NCBI RefSeq assembly: GCF_026340255.1
Contig: NZ_JAPEPJ010000001.1
Coordinates: 310,001 to 374,000 of the forward strand
Length of the DNA stretch: 64,000 nt
Reading direction: 5' to 3'
Origin: Streptomyces sp. NBC_01408
GTDB lineage: Bacteria; Actinomycetota; Actinomycetes; Streptomycetales; Streptomycetaceae
Made by a program: the position numbers and the translations under genes. The stretch's first letter is position 1. Each line of letters begins with the position of its first letter. The notes under the pieces are model-generated. The model was not told where the DNA came from and did not search any database. It saw only the letters and a list, made by a program, of their open reading frames with translations. Positions 23,865-32,994 of this stretch are shown one piece after another.

Positions 23865-24521
23865 GTGTACGGGGGCGCCGTCGGGGTGGCCACCGCGCAC
23901 GCGCACCACTCCGTACAGGTCGTCGCCGCGCTGGACGGCGACGACCTGCTGCTGGCGGGCCCCTCCGGGGAGCCCTTCGCCTGCCGGGCGTACGTGGTGC
24001 CGGCCGGCGTACGGCACGCCGTGCTGCGCGGCACGGAGCGCGGGCTGCTGCTGCACTACGACCCGGCCTCGGCCGCGGGGCGCCTGCTCACGGCGCGGGC
24101 GGGGGTCGCGGAGGGGCTGCTGCCGCCCGGGCTGCCCGCCGAGCCCTTCGACGCGGCGTGCGCGCTGGACCGCGTACTGCTGGCGGAGGTGCTGCCCGCC
24201 GCGGCCCGGCATCCCGGGCTGGCCCGGGTCGTTGCCTGGCTGCCCGGGCGGGACGGCGTACGACTGTCGGAGGCGGCCGCGGTGGCGGGGCTGTCCGAGA
24301 GCAGGCTGGCCCACCTGTTCCGGGCGGAGCTGGGGCTGCCGTTCCGCTCGTACGTGCTGTGGCTGCGGCTGATGCGGGCGGCGGAACTCGCCGCGCGGGG
24401 GCACACCCTGACGGACGCTGCGCACGGGGCGGGCTTCTCCGACGGCGCGCACCTCAGCCGGGTGTGCCGCCGGATGTTCGGGATCGCGCCGTCGGAGTCC
24501 CGCCGGATCCGGTGGCGGTAG
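23865..24521 (+). CDS. AraC family transcriptional regulator (start uncertain)
   Basis: The C-terminal 100 residues carry two helix-turn-helix motifs: LSEAAAVAGLSESRLAHLFR and DAAHGAGFSDGAHLSRVCR, ending MFGIAPSESRR as in AraC proteins. An N-terminal cupin-like part (HAHHSVQVVAALDGDDLLLA) would bind the effector. Coding-like sequence begins directly after the nrdB stop (TGPQWAGAARLRPGG), but no ATG, GTG or TTG exists there, so the first usual start is GTG at 23865, giving 218 residues. It may be read from a nonstandard start or a coupled nrdB ribosome. Its role and its relation to nrdAB are unknown. Confidence 0.72.
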   Translation: MYGGAVGVATAHAHHSVQVVAALDGDDLLLAGPSGEPFACRAYVVPAGVRHAVLRGTERGLLLHYDPASAAGRLLTARAGVAEGLLPPGLPAEPFDAACALDRVLLAEVLPAAARHPGLARVVAWLPGRDGVRLSEAAAVAGLSESRLAHLFRAELGLPFRSYVLWLRLMRAAELAARGHTLTDAAHGAGFSDGAHLSRVCRRMFGIAPSESRRIRWR

Positions 24522-24568
24522 CAGGTTCGTTCAAGCGCGCGGCGGGGCCGCGGGCGCATGGTCGTGCC

Positions 24569-24922
24569 ATGACACGCATCCCGATGCCGCCCCCCGTACG
24601 CGCCGCCTTCGAGGCGGAGCTGGCCCGAGCCGGGGCCGCCGCCCCCGACACCGAGGCCATGTGGACCGCCCTGGAACGGGCCCACGTCCTGTCCCAGAAC
24701 TGGGCCTGGCCGCACACCCGGGCCCACTGGCACATGTTCCGCCTCGCCGTGCGCTGCCGGGACCGCAAGGAGACGGCAGGGCAGGTCCTGCGGATGCTCG
24801 TGGCGGGCCCCGGTTCGCTCGCAGGGCGCGTTCCGCAGGGCAACAGCGGCCGCACCCGGGCGGGCCTGCTGACGCCGATGCCCGTGCCGGACGATCTGCG
24901 GGCCCTGCTCGGCGGCGCGTAG
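24569..24922 (+). CDS. DUF3703 family protein
   Basis: This 117-residue soluble protein has the DUF3703 core WTALERAHVLSQNWAWPHTR followed by AHWHMFRLAVRCRDRKE and a Gly/Arg-rich tail. The family has no known activity; the many conserved His and Trp residues suggest a metal or cofactor site. ATG at 24569 follows the AraC gene by 47 bp on the same strand, so the two may form an operon. Confidence 0.82.
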   Translation: MTRIPMPPPVRAAFEAELARAGAAAPDTEAMWTALERAHVLSQNWAWPHTRAHWHMFRLAVRCRDRKETAGQVLRMLVAGPGSLAGRVPQGNSGRTRAGLLTPMPVPDDLRALLGGA

Positions 24923-24945
24923 CTTGGCCGAGAAACACAGGTCAC

Positions 24946-24974
24946 TTGACCCAAACCTGCCCCATGCGTAGCCG
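24946..24974 (+). promoter_or_regulatory. Possible promoter of the small ORF at 25.0 kb
   Basis: TTGACC at 24946-24951 and TAGCCG at 24969-24974 are separated by 17 bp, a fair vegetative match just after the DUF3703 gene. Confidence 0.45.
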
Positions 24975-24998
24975 GATGCTGACGTACGGTGAAAACGA

Positions 24999-25127
24999 AT
25001 GGCCGGATCGCGCCCGAACGTGCTCCGGTCTCGTATCGAGTACACCGCTTTGGGGGCCTTCATGTCTCGCACCGTCCGCACCGCCACCGCCTCCGGGGAC
25101 AGCGGCTGGACCTGCGTCCCGCGCTGA
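24999..25127 (+). CDS. Orphan small ORF (42 or 21 residues)
   Basis: An ATG at 24999 opens 42 codons starting MAGSRPNVLRSRIEYTALGA. An internal ATG at 25062 has GGGGG at 25051-25055 and would give the 21-residue peptide MSRTVRTATASGDSGWTCVP plus R. It has its own promoter-like sequence and a perfect hairpin terminator 17 bp after its stop, and the gene on the right is on the other strand. Third codon positions are mostly G or C. I recognise no family; a leader peptide, a small secreted or modified peptide, or a small RNA with a short ORF are all possible. Confidence 0.45.
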   Translation: MAGSRPNVLRSRIEYTALGAFMSRTVRTATASGDSGWTCVPR

Positions 25128-25144
25128 GTCCAGTCCGGGCACCG

Positions 25145-25188
25145 ATGCGAACGGCCCCGCTCCCTCACAGGAGCGGGGCCGTTCGCAT
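25145..25188. terminator. Bidirectional terminator between the small ORF and def
   Basis: ATGCGAACGGCCCCGCTCC and GGAGCGGGGCCGTTCGCAT form a perfect 19-bp stem with a six-base loop between convergent genes. Confidence 0.92.
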
Positions 25189-25208
25189 GGTGTGCGTGGA
25201 CGGACCGG

Positions 25209-25847
25209 TCAGCCGTTCGGGACGGTCTCGTACCGCGGGGTGCCCTCTTCCATCTGCCGCAGGGCGTCCTTGCGGTCCCGCTTCGAGAGCCGGTCGATGT
25301 ACAGGTACCCGTACAGGTGGTCGGTCTCGTGCTGGAGGCAGCGAGCGAAGTAGCCGGTGCCTCGCACCTTGATCGGGTTGCCCTGCGCGTCCTGGCCCTC
25401 GACCTCGGCGTAGTCCGGGCGGGCGAGGGAGGCGTAGGCCGTCGGGACCGACAGGCAGCCCTCGTTCGAGTCGTCCAGCACGCGCGCGCCCGCGGGCAGC
25501 TCCACGAGCTTCGGGTTGATGACGACACCGGTGTGCCGGTTGCCGTCGTCGTCCGGGCAGTCGTAGACGAAGACCTTGGCGTCCACGCCGATCTGGTTCG
25601 CGGCCAGGCCCACGCCCTCGGCGGCCTTCTGGCTGGCGAACATGTCGTCGATCAGCTGGGCCAGTTCGCCGCCGAACTCCGTGACGTCCTTGCACTCCCG
25701 GTGCAGGACCGGGTTGCCGACCACCGTGATGGGGCGGGCGGTGCCGCGCTCGCGGTGGGCGAGCTCGCGCTCCGCACAGTCCTCGGTGTCCACGACGTAC
25801 CCGTCGTTCACCTCGGACTCGACAACCTCGTTCTCCTGCTGAGCCAT
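25209..25847 (-). CDS. def: Peptide deformylase
   Basis: This 212-residue metalloenzyme removes the formyl group from nascent proteins. All three active-site motifs are present: [17 protein letters not shown] (metal Cys) and QHETDHLYG (two metal His and catalytic Glu). The first 45 residues form an acidic extension ([12 protein letters not shown]). ATG at 25847 was chosen because homology starts there; an in-frame start at 25958 would add an Arg-rich stretch overlapping the next gene. Streptomyces carry several deformylases, so it may be one of a set. Confidence 0.94.
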   Translation of the reverse strand: MAQQENEVVESEVNDGYVVDTEDCAERELAHRERGTARPITVVGNPVLHRECKDVTEFGGELAQLIDDMFASQKAAEGVGLAANQIGVDAKVFVYDCPDDDGNRHTGVVINPKLVELPAGARVLDDSNEGCLSVPTAYASLARPDYAEVEGQDAQGNPIKVRGTGYFARCLQHETDHLYGYLYIDRLSKRDRKDALRQMEEGTPRYETVPNG

Positions 25848-25930
25848 GTCCGCCGTACGCCTTCCGTAAGTCAACAAGTCACCGTGTCGCCGATGGCCAC
25901 CGATGTGCCCGTACAGCCTACGGCCCCCGC

Positions 25931-26932
25931 TCAGCAGACTTCTTCGAGATCCCGCCACTCACGGCTGTCCGGACTGTCCGCGACCCAGCCGTCGAGCAGC
26001 CCGCGCACCAGGCCGGCCGGCGCCGCGATGCCGCACTCCCGCTCGGGCACCCACAGTGAGCCGGAACCGGTCGTACGGTGCCCCAGCGGCCCGGGATGCC
26101 CCGGTTCGCTGTGGTCGTGCGGATCCAGGTGCTCCCCGTCGCCCTCGTCGCTCGGCATCTCGCTCTCGGAACAGGTCCGGCACAGCAGCCGCACCGACGA
26201 GGACCAGTCCTCGGCGGCGAAGCCCGCGTCCGCGGCCAGCTGCTCCAGCGCGTCACGGTCGGCCTCGGTGGCCGCCTCCAGCAGCACCACCCAGGTCGGC
26301 ACCGGCGAGGGGGCCCACAGCTCGATCTCGTCGAACACCGGGTACGAAGGGCCGGCCGCGGTCACGCGCTCGCCGTGCGGGACCCCGTCGTGCAGGACCA
26401 CCTCGCCCCAGCGCCGCCCCGAGGAGGGCAGCGGGATCGACAGGACCTCCATGCGGGCCGGGTCCAGCCTGCGGCCCCAGACCACCTCGGCCTCGCCCTC
26501 GGGCGACAGCCGCACGGCCGCGCTGCCGAGCTCCATACCGACCGGTTCGCCCGTTCCGCCGCCGCCCGCGCCGTGCGGGTCGCCGGGCACCTTCAGCCCG
26601 TACGCCTGCCAGGCCCGGCGGGCCAGCGGCCAGTCCTGGAGCGCGGTCGCGGCGATCCCCACGTTCCACCAGTCCGGGGCGCCCGTCTCACGGTCCAGCA
26701 GGGCCACGGCGCGCAGCCCGGCGGCCCGCGCCTGCTCCCAGTCGTGCCGGAACTTGTGCAGCAGGGCCAGGTTGAACCAGGACTCGGACAGCCAGGGCTC
26801 CAGGTCCGCGGCTCTGGTCAGGAGCGCCCCCGCGTCCTCGTACCGCCCGTCGCCGATCAGCGTGAACGCGCGGTCGGTGGCCTGCCGCCACGAGGCGGAG
26901 GGCCGATGCCGTACCTTCCCGAAGATCCTCAC
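25931..26932 (-). CDS. Tetratricopeptide repeat protein
   Basis: This 333-residue protein has two to three TPR-like helices in residues 15-110 ([60 protein letters not shown]). The remainder is a beta-rich domain with a CRTC pair near residue 250 and an acidic His/Asp segment. The family is common in actinobacteria with no known function. It lies upstream of def on the same strand with 83 bp between, and there is no signal peptide. Confidence 0.8.
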   Translation of the reverse strand: MRIFGKVRHRPSASWRQATDRAFTLIGDGRYEDAGALLTRAADLEPWLSESWFNLALLHKFRHDWEQARAAGLRAVALLDRETGAPDWWNVGIAATALQDWPLARRAWQAYGLKVPGDPHGAGGGGTGEPVGMELGSAAVRLSPEGEAEVVWGRRLDPARMEVLSIPLPSSGRRWGEVVLHDGVPHGERVTAAGPSYPVFDEIELWAPSPVPTWVVLLEAATEADRDALEQLAADAGFAAEDWSSSVRLLCRTCSESEMPSDEGDGEHLDPHDHSEPGHPGPLGHRTTGSGSLWVPERECGIAAPAGLVRGLLDGWVADSPDSREWRDLEEVC

Positions 26933-27049
26933 GATTCCCGCCTGCCTGGGGGCACCTCCCAGCGGTAGCTGGGACTACGGTGCAGCCTTGCGGACACTCT
27001 TACTGGCATCCAACCATGCCCACTCGGACGGCCGCTCATTACCCATGGG

Positions 27050-28327
27050 TTACCCAGGTGGGACGGGAACAACTCTGTCACGCCCGCCCCTGGCCAGAAC
27101 CCTCGCCAGGCACTCCACGACCTCCGGCTGGTAGTCCTGGCCGGTGCCCAGGCGCAGCTGTTCCAGGGCGGCCAGTGAGCCGCCCGGGTGACGGCCCCCG
27201 CAGGCCAGGTCGTCGTACGCGTTCACCGCGCGCACGATCCGGGCGGCGACGGGCTGCTCCCGGTACGGGTCGGCCTGCCGCTCCACCACCACGGCGACCT
27301 CGGCGGGCACCCCGGTCTGGCGGGCCACCTCCCCGCCGAGCCCGGCGATCCGGCGGGCCTCGGCGGGGGGCAGCTGCGCGGTGGCCCCGTCCGGGACCGG
27401 GTCGACGAGGGCGAGCTGCCCGATGTCGTGCATCAGGGCCGCGTACTCCAGGACTGTGAGCTCCCGCTCCGACAGGCCCAGCTCCCGGCCGACGGCGCAG
27501 CTCAGGGCGGCGACCCGGCGGGAGTGCCCCGGCGGGGTGTAGCCGGCGATCTCGGTGGCCCGGGCGAGGGAGGTGATGGTCTGGCGGTAGGTGGTGCGGA
27601 TGGCGGTGATCCGGTGGAAGGACATCTGGGTCAGCAGCAGGGGCACGCTGAACACGGGCAGGGCCCACAGCCCGGCGACGGCCGCGCCCAGCGCCATCAC
27701 CACCCCGGTGGCGCAGATCGCGGAGCCGATGCCGAGCTGGGCGCGCAGCTCGTCGCGCAGCAGGGGACCGTACGGCCAGCCGGTGCGGGCCCCGGCGAGC
27801 GCGGCGGCGAGCACCGCGTCGCACAGGGCGGTGAGGCCGAGCAGAAGGACCAGGAAGAGCACGAGGTACGGGCTCTGGCCGAGCCGGTCCTCCAGCCTCC
27901 CGGAGTTGTAGAGCGGCTGGAAACAGACGGCGGCGAAGCCGACGGTGAGGACCCGGCGGGCCACGTGGTCGAGGGCCGGGCCGCGGCCGCGCGCGATGTG
28001 CGGGACGATCCCGACGAGGGCCGCGGCGACGACGACCGCGACGGTCTGGAGCACCCCGTGGTGGGTGGGCTGCCCGGCGTTCTGGCCGAGCAGGGCGTAG
28101 GCGAGGGCTCCGGCGGAGCCGAGCGGTGCGGGCTGGCGGTCCTCGGCCGGGAGGTGACCGGCGGCGTCGCGGCCGTCGCGGCGGGCGAGCTCGCCTACGG
28201 TGACCAGGGTGCCGAAGGCCAGGGCCACACCGGGTTCGACCAGGCCGGACCAGAGGGTGTGCCCGAGCGCGACGACCGTCAGCAGGGCCGCCGCGCCGCG
28301 GACGGTCCACGCGGCGGCGGCCCTCAC
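27050..28327 (-). CDS. Membrane HD-domain protein with degenerate HD-GYP
   Basis: This 425-residue protein has about six hydrophobic helices in residues 1-200, then an HD phosphohydrolase domain: GHSRRVAALS (first His) and LMHDIGQLALVDP (HD pair). The GYP loop expected further on is missing (VVVERQADPYREQP in its place), so cyclic-di-GMP cleavage is doubtful. GTG at 28327 overlaps the stop of the upstream HD-GYP gene (GTGA), so the two are coupled. It may be a regulatory or dimer partner of that enzyme. Confidence 0.82.
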   Translation of the reverse strand: MRAAAAWTVRGAAALLTVVALGHTLWSGLVEPGVALAFGTLVTVGELARRDGRDAAGHLPAEDRQPAPLGSAGALAYALLGQNAGQPTHHGVLQTVAVVVAAALVGIVPHIARGRGPALDHVARRVLTVGFAAVCFQPLYNSGRLEDRLGQSPYLVLFLVLLLGLTALCDAVLAAALAGARTGWPYGPLLRDELRAQLGIGSAICATGVVMALGAAVAGLWALPVFSVPLLLTQMSFHRITAIRTTYRQTITSLARATEIAGYTPPGHSRRVAALSCAVGRELGLSERELTVLEYAALMHDIGQLALVDPVPDGATAQLPPAEARRIAGLGGEVARQTGVPAEVAVVVERQADPYREQPVAARIVRAVNAYDDLACGGRHPGGSLAALEQLRLGTGQDYQPEVVECLARVLARGGRDRVVPVPPG

Positions 28328-29850
28328 GCCCTGCCCTCCGCCTGGCGGCGGGCCGCACCCCTGCCGGGCGGCGGGAGGGCCAGCGCCCCGGCCGGCTCCC
28401 CCGCCGGCTCCCCGCTCGGCTCCCCGCCCGGCGGGCCCGGGAGCGCCGGACCCCCGCCGGACCCGCCCCCGGCGGGGGCACCCGCGGAGGTACCGGCAGG
28501 GGGACCCGCGGCGATCACCTGGAGATCGTCGTCGGAGGTGACCACCGGATGCCAGCCGTGCCGTCCGATGGCCCCGGTCAGGGCGTCCACCATCGCCGGG
28601 TCGAACTGGGCCCCCGCACACCGCTCCAGCTCCGCGAGGGCGACCGGCACCGGCCGGGCCCGGCTGTAGGAGCGGGTCGAGGTCATCGCGTCGAAGGCGT
28701 CGGCCACCGCCACCACCCGGGCCAGGACGGGGATCTGCTCTCCGGTCAGCCCGTACGGGTAGCCGGAGCCGTCGACCCGCTCGTGGTGGTGCAGGATCGC
28801 GGACCGGGCCTCCCCCAGGAAGCCGATGCCGCGCACCATCTCGTGCCCGTACTCGGGGTGCAGTTCGATGATCCTGCGCTCGTCCGGGGTGAGCGGGCCG
28901 TCCTTGCGCAGCAGGCGGGTGGGGACGCCGAGTTTGCCGACGTCGTGCAGGATCCCGGCGATGCGGACGACTTCGAGGCGGTCCTCGCCCATGCCGAGCT
29001 CGCGGGCGATCATCGCGGAGGCCTGGCCGACGCGTTCGCTGTGGCCCCGCGTGTACCGGTCCTTGATGTCGACGGCCTGGACGAGGGCGCGGATGGTGGC
29101 CCGGTGCGCGGCGCGCTCGCGGTGGTACTGGGCGAAAACCCAGCAGGAGATGTACATCGGCAGCAGGACGAGCAGCGCGGCCGGGAGCCCGTAGGGGCTG
29201 CGCCACATGACGGCCATCATCAGCCCGGCGAGGCCGTGCAGGCAGTGCGGGGCGAGGGAGCGGGTCAGCAGGCCGCGCCACGCGGTGGCGGCGGGCCGGC
29301 GTTCGGCGGTGACCAGGATGCCCCCGTCGAGCGCGGTGAGCACCAGGCAGAAGGTGACGGCCGCGGCGGCCGCGGGGAGGATCGCGTACGGAAAGTCGGC
29401 CACCCAGCCGGGCGGCCCGGATCCCCCGGAGGGCCCGCCGGAGTGGGCCGCTCCGAGGGTGGCCGGGCCGTGCAGCAGGGCGTAGGTCTGCCCCGCGGCC
29501 CAGGCGGCCGTCGCCTGCTGGGCCCCGTGCCACACCCGGCGGACCCAGGCGGGCCGCTCGACCACGAGCCCGGCGAGGCCCCCGGGCAGCGCCACGAGCG
29601 CGGCGGCGGAGGGGGGCAGCAGGAACACGGCGGCCAGGAGTACGGGGAAGAAGGAGCCGATGCCCTCGGGCACCCGGCTGCCCAGCAGCGGGCAGAGCTT
29701 CACGAGTTCGCAGCCGAGGTAGAGCACGGCGAGCAGGGCCACGGACGCCCAGGGGGTGCCGGGGTCGGTGAGGGCCGGGGCGGCGCACGCGAATGCCGCG
29801 AGGACGGCGCACAGGATGTATCCGCGCGCCCCCGGCGGAAGTACCCGCAT
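28324..29850 (-). CDS. Membrane HD-GYP domain phosphodiesterase
   Basis: This 508-residue protein has several N-terminal hydrophobic helices (GYILCAVLAAFACAAPALTD onward), then an HD-GYP domain: HSERVGQAS, ILHDVGKLGVP, HPEYGHEMV and HHHERVDGSGYP. The intact motifs predict hydrolysis of cyclic-di-GMP or a related dinucleotide at the inner membrane face. The last 60 residues are a Gly/Pro/Glu low-complexity tail with EPAGEPAG repeats. ATG at 29850 has GGGGAGGAG about 6 bases upstream. It is first in a two-gene operon. Confidence 0.88.
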   Translation of the reverse strand: MRVLPPGARGYILCAVLAAFACAAPALTDPGTPWASVALLAVLYLGCELVKLCPLLGSRVPEGIGSFFPVLLAAVFLLPPSAAALVALPGGLAGLVVERPAWVRRVWHGAQQATAAWAAGQTYALLHGPATLGAAHSGGPSGGSGPPGWVADFPYAILPAAAAAVTFCLVLTALDGGILVTAERRPAATAWRGLLTRSLAPHCLHGLAGLMMAVMWRSPYGLPAALLVLLPMYISCWVFAQYHRERAAHRATIRALVQAVDIKDRYTRGHSERVGQASAMIARELGMGEDRLEVVRIAGILHDVGKLGVPTRLLRKDGPLTPDERRIIELHPEYGHEMVRGIGFLGEARSAILHHHERVDGSGYPYGLTGEQIPVLARVVAVADAFDAMTSTRSYSRARPVPVALAELERCAGAQFDPAMVDALTGAIGRHGWHPVVTSDDDLQVIAAGPPAGTSAGAPAGGGSGGGPALPGPPGGEPSGEPAGEPAGALALPPPGRGAARRQAEGRA

Positions 29851-30040
29851 GGCGCTCTCCTCCCCTGAGCTGTGCAAGCCGAGTACCGAATCAAACCAGC
29901 ACCGGTTGGGGAGAATATGCGGGGCCCCTTGCGAAGCGGACCACATTTTCACATCGGGACATGCGGACGCCCCCGGATTAGCACCTTCGAGTGAACGAAG
30001 TGGCTTTCCGGGGGCGGGGGTTCACCTACCGGCCGGAGCG

Positions 30041-30364
30041 TCAGCCGGGGGCCGGGTTGTCGGCGGCGACGGGACTGTCGACGGTGACGTCGTGATCGGG
30101 CACGGCCTGGCCCGACCTGATCAGTTCGATCCGGCCCATCACCTTCGACCGCAGGTCCGTCGGCACGTCGTCCGACCCGCAGCAGCGCTTCACCAGTTTC
30201 TTCACGGCCTGCTCCAGGCCGTACTTCTCCAGACAGGGATTGCACTCGCCGAAGTGGGTTTCGAACTTCGTGCAGTCACTGTCGGGCATCTCGTGGTCGA
30301 GGAACTCGTAAAGGTGATCCAGGACCTCAGAGCACTCCATCTCGTGCGGCTCTCCGCAACTCAT
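30041..30364 (-). CDS. rsrA: Zinc anti-sigma factor RsrA
   Basis: This 107-residue ZAS protein holds SigR inactive under reducing conditions. The zinc/redox motif HFGECNPC (His-x3-Cys-x2-Cys) is present with an upstream Cys in EMECSEV, matching the RsrA thiol switch: oxidation forms a disulfide, expels zinc and frees SigR. A second Cys pair (KRCCGS) follows. ATG at 30364 overlaps the sigR stop (ATGA). It is cytosolic, with no membrane helix. Confidence 0.95.
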   Translation of the reverse strand: MSCGEPHEMECSEVLDHLYEFLDHEMPDSDCTKFETHFGECNPCLEKYGLEQAVKKLVKRCCGSDDVPTDLRSKVMGRIELIRSGQAVPDHDVTVDSPVAADNPAPG

Positions 30365-31170
30365 GAGCCCGAGCCTTTCCGGTCGTTCGACTCTCCGGCG
30401 CCCGCGGGGACGAGCCCGCGTTCACGGGCATAGTCCTCCAGCATTCCGCGGAGTTGACGGCGGCCACGGTGCAGTCGCGACATGACCGTACCGATGGGTG
30501 TACCCATGATGTCCGCGATCTCCTTGTACGCAAACCCCTCCACGTCGGCAAGATAGACCGCGATGCGGAACTCCTCCGGAATCGCCTGCAGGGCTTCCTT
30601 CACATCCGAATCGGGCAGGTGGTCCAGCGCCTGCGACTCCGCCGAACGCAGACCGGTCGACATGTGCGACTCGGCGCGTGCCAGCTGCCAGTCCTCGATC
30701 TCCTCCGCGGCGCTGCGCTGCGGCTCGCGCTGCTTCTTGCGGTAGGAGTTGATGAAGGTGTTCGTCAGAATGCGGTACAGCCACGCCTTCAGGTTGGTGC
30801 CCTCGCGGAACTGGTGGAAGGACGCGTACGCCTTTGCGTACGTCTCCTGGACCAGGTCCTCGGCGTCGGCCGGATTGCGCGTCATGCGCAGCGCGGCCGA
30901 GTACATCTGGTCGAGGTAGCCGAGGGCATCCCTCTCGAAGCGCGCATTGCGCTCCGGGGTCGTTTCCTCCGCGTGGCCTTCGTCGGTCCCAGCGACAGGA
31001 CCCACCTCCTCCGACTGCGTGGCGACTCCGAAAGCGGACCCGCTCGAATCGGAGAATAGTCGACCTTCCCGGACCTCCGCCGCCCGAGGCGAACTGCGCT
31101 TGGGCCCGGGCAGCACTGTCCAGTCCAGGTCAGCGGCCTGCGGACGGTTCTGGCTGATGACCTGGGTCAT
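30361..31170 (-). CDS. sigR: Thiol-oxidative stress ECF sigma factor SigR
   Basis: This ECF sigma factor contains region 2 ([20 protein letters not shown] then [17 protein letters not shown]) and region 4 ([20 protein letters not shown] then [20 protein letters not shown]). ATG at 31170 ([10 protein letters not shown]) gives a 269-residue form; an internal GTG at 31003-31005 ([10 protein letters not shown]) starts exactly 55 codons later, the length of the extension reported for the unstable SigR' isoform of S. coelicolor. The start at 31170 lies behind a SigR-type promoter, giving positive feedback. SigR induces thioredoxin, mycothiol and proteostasis genes. It is the homologue of mycobacterial SigH. 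Confidence 0.96.
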   Translation of the reverse strand: MTQVISQNRPQAADLDWTVLPGPKRSSPRAAEVREGRLFSDSSGSAFGVATQSEEVGPVAGTDEGHAEETTPERNARFERDALGYLDQMYSAALRMTRNPADAEDLVQETYAKAYASFHQFREGTNLKAWLYRILTNTFINSYRKKQREPQRSAAEEIEDWQLARAESHMSTGLRSAESQALDHLPDSDVKEALQAIPEEFRIAVYLADVEGFAYKEIADIMGTPIGTVMSRLHRGRRQLRGMLEDYARERGLVPAGAGESNDRKGSGS

Positions 31171-31218
31171 GCGCTCCCTCTCCTCCGACGATTTCCCGTA
31201 CGTACCGACATCCGGGAC

Positions 31219-31244
31219 AACAGAAGGGCCGGGCGGCACATTCC
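31219..31244 (-). promoter_or_regulatory. SigR-dependent autoregulatory promoter of sigR
   Basis: On the minus strand, GGAAT (31244-31240) and GTT (31221-31219) are separated by exactly 18 bp, the SigR consensus. It lies 49 bp upstream of the longer sigR start. Confidence 0.88.
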
Positions 31245-31434
31245 CGTGCGGGGGACGGGTTCACGGACCCGGCCGGGGTACGTCAGGTCGGGGTGCTCGG
31301 GCGGGCCCGGCAGCCCGCTCCGGAGCACGCCGGCCCCACCCTGCCCGCCGCCGGGGCCGCGCACGGGACCGCGCCGGGCTCGGCCGTGCCTCCTGCCGCT
31401 ATCGTCCGGCCTTCGTCCGGGGCTCGTCCGGGCT

Positions 31435-32097
31435 TCAGGGCTTCGGGGGTGTGCTGCGGATCACCGCCGGGCCCGTGAGCCACTCGGCGACCGCCTCGGT
31501 GATCATCGCGAGGGCCTCCTCCTGGGTCAGCTCCGCCTTCTTCGGCACCGCGAAGCCGTGGTCCCCGTACGGGATCTCCACCAGCGTGTGGCCGCCCCCG
31601 GGGAACTCCTCCGGGCGCCCGAAGGGGTCCCTGGCGCCCTGGACCACGAGGGTGGGCCGCCCGGCCCCGGTGAGCTCGTCCGCCCGGGAGCGCTCCGGCC
31701 GGCCCGGCGGATGCAGCGGGAAGGCCAGGGCCAGCACCCCGGCCGCGTCCAGCTCGGCGGCGGTCCGGCAGGCCACCCGGGCCCCGGCGCTGCGCCCGCC
31801 CGCGACCACCGGCAGCCCGGGCTTCACCAGCGCCGGCCACAGGGCGCGCCAGCCCTCGTCGAGCACCTTGGGCGCGGCGGCGACCTTCTTGCCGGCCACC
31901 CGCCAGGGCTGCTCGACCAGGGCCACGGTGATCCCGCGGGCGGGCAGCGCCTCGGCCAGGGCCCGCAGGTCCCGGGCCTCGATGCCGCCGCCGGCGCCGT
32001 GGCTTACGGCGAGGACGAGCTTCGCCCCGGGGGCGGTGTGCCAGGTGATGCGGGCCTCGCCCGCCGGGGTCCGGACGCTCTCGGTACGCGTGGTCAT
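31435..32097 (-). CDS. Alpha/beta hydrolase (dienelactone hydrolase-like, KAN-type)
   Basis: This 220-residue protein has the nucleophile elbow GGRSAGARVA near residue 103, an Asp in VVQGARDPFG and a His in YGDHGF, a complete Ser-Asp-His triad. An oxyanion-type loop SHGAGGG is near residue 35. Such small hydrolases are widespread; no substrate can be assigned. It is transcribed in the same direction as the SRAP gene, 25 bp downstream of it, so the two probably share an operon. A 195-bp gap to sigR holds nothing evident beyond the sigR promoter. Confidence 0.85.
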   Translation of the reverse strand: MTTRTESVRTPAGEARITWHTAPGAKLVLAVSHGAGGGIEARDLRALAEALPARGITVALVEQPWRVAGKKVAAAPKVLDEGWRALWPALVKPGLPVVAGGRSAGARVACRTAAELDAAGVLALAFPLHPPGRPERSRADELTGAGRPTLVVQGARDPFGRPEEFPGGGHTLVEIPYGDHGFAVPKKAELTQEEALAMITEAVAEWLTGPAVIRSTPPKP

Positions 32098-32122
32098 GCC
32101 CCCATCGTGCCGCCCCGCCCGG

Positions 32123-32941
32123 TCAGAAGAGGGTGCCCTCTTCTGGCGCGGCGAGCTCCTCCAGGAGCTCCGGCCCGTTGTTGCGCACGTTGCTCACGGC
32201 CGTGGACACCGGGTAGGCGCGCATCAGCCCGCCCGGCGGCGGCGCGAGCAGCTCCCGCAGCGCGCCCTCGGTGTCGGTGTCCGCCGGGTCCAGCCAGGCG
32301 TCCCAGCGGTCCGGGGTGAGCATGAGCGGCATCCGGGGGTGGATGTCGGCGAGGGAACGGGGCCCCTCGGCCGGGGCCACGCCCAGCGGCCCGGTCTCGG
32401 CCTCGGTGGTGATCACCGAGCAGGTGACCCGCCAGGCGAGCGGATGCTCGTCGGGCAGGGTCCGGTCGCGCCAGAACTCGTATATCCCGGCCATCGCGAA
32501 GACGGAGCCGTCGGAGGGGAGCACGAAGTACGGCTGCTTGCGCGCCCGCTTCCTCTTCCCCTCGACCTCCAGCTGCCGCTCGTCGTGGGCGGTGACCCAC
32601 TCGTAGTAGCCGTCGGCGGGGACGATGCAGCGGCGCTGCGCGAAGGGGCGGCGGAAGGAGGGCTTCTCGGCCAGCGTCTCGGACCGCGCGTTGATCATCC
32701 GGGCGGCGCCGTCGGGGTTCTGGGCCCAGGAGGGCACGAGCCCCCATCGCAGGACGCGCAGCTGGCGAACCGGACGCGGGTCCTGGGCGTCTTTCAGGGG
32801 ACGGTCGAGGACGACGTGGACCTCTTTCGTCGGCGCCACGTTCCAGTCGGGGGCCAGGGACTCCTCCGGCTCCCACCGCTCGATGCCGAAGGCCTCCACC
32901 AGGTCCTCGGGCTTACGGCTCGCCGCATACCTTCCGCACAT
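32123..32941 (-). CDS. SRAP domain protein (HMCES/YedK family)
   Basis: This 272-residue protein starts MCGRYA: Cys-2 is the residue that, after Met removal, forms a thiazolidine crosslink to abasic sites in single-stranded DNA. Other family motifs are NVAPTKEV, WGLVPSWA, NARSETLAEKPSFR, DGYYEW and HPRMPLML. The role is protection of abasic sites at replication forks. ATG at 32941 is dictated by Cys-2; an in-frame start at 32974 would hide it. The gene is divergent from the M50 protease gene and near aroA-rsgA, as in M. tuberculosis. Confidence 0.92.
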   Translation of the reverse strand: MCGRYAASRKPEDLVEAFGIERWEPEESLAPDWNVAPTKEVHVVLDRPLKDAQDPRPVRQLRVLRWGLVPSWAQNPDGAARMINARSETLAEKPSFRRPFAQRRCIVPADGYYEWVTAHDERQLEVEGKRKRARKQPYFVLPSDGSVFAMAGIYEFWRDRTLPDEHPLAWRVTCSVITTEAETGPLGVAPAEGPRSLADIHPRMPLMLTPDRWDAWLDPADTDTEGALRELLAPPPGGLMRAYPVSTAVSNVRNNGPELLEELAAPEEGTLF

Positions 32942-32994
32942 GGCTGCCACACTGCCATGGCATCCGACCACCACCGCAAGGAGTCCGCCACTTC

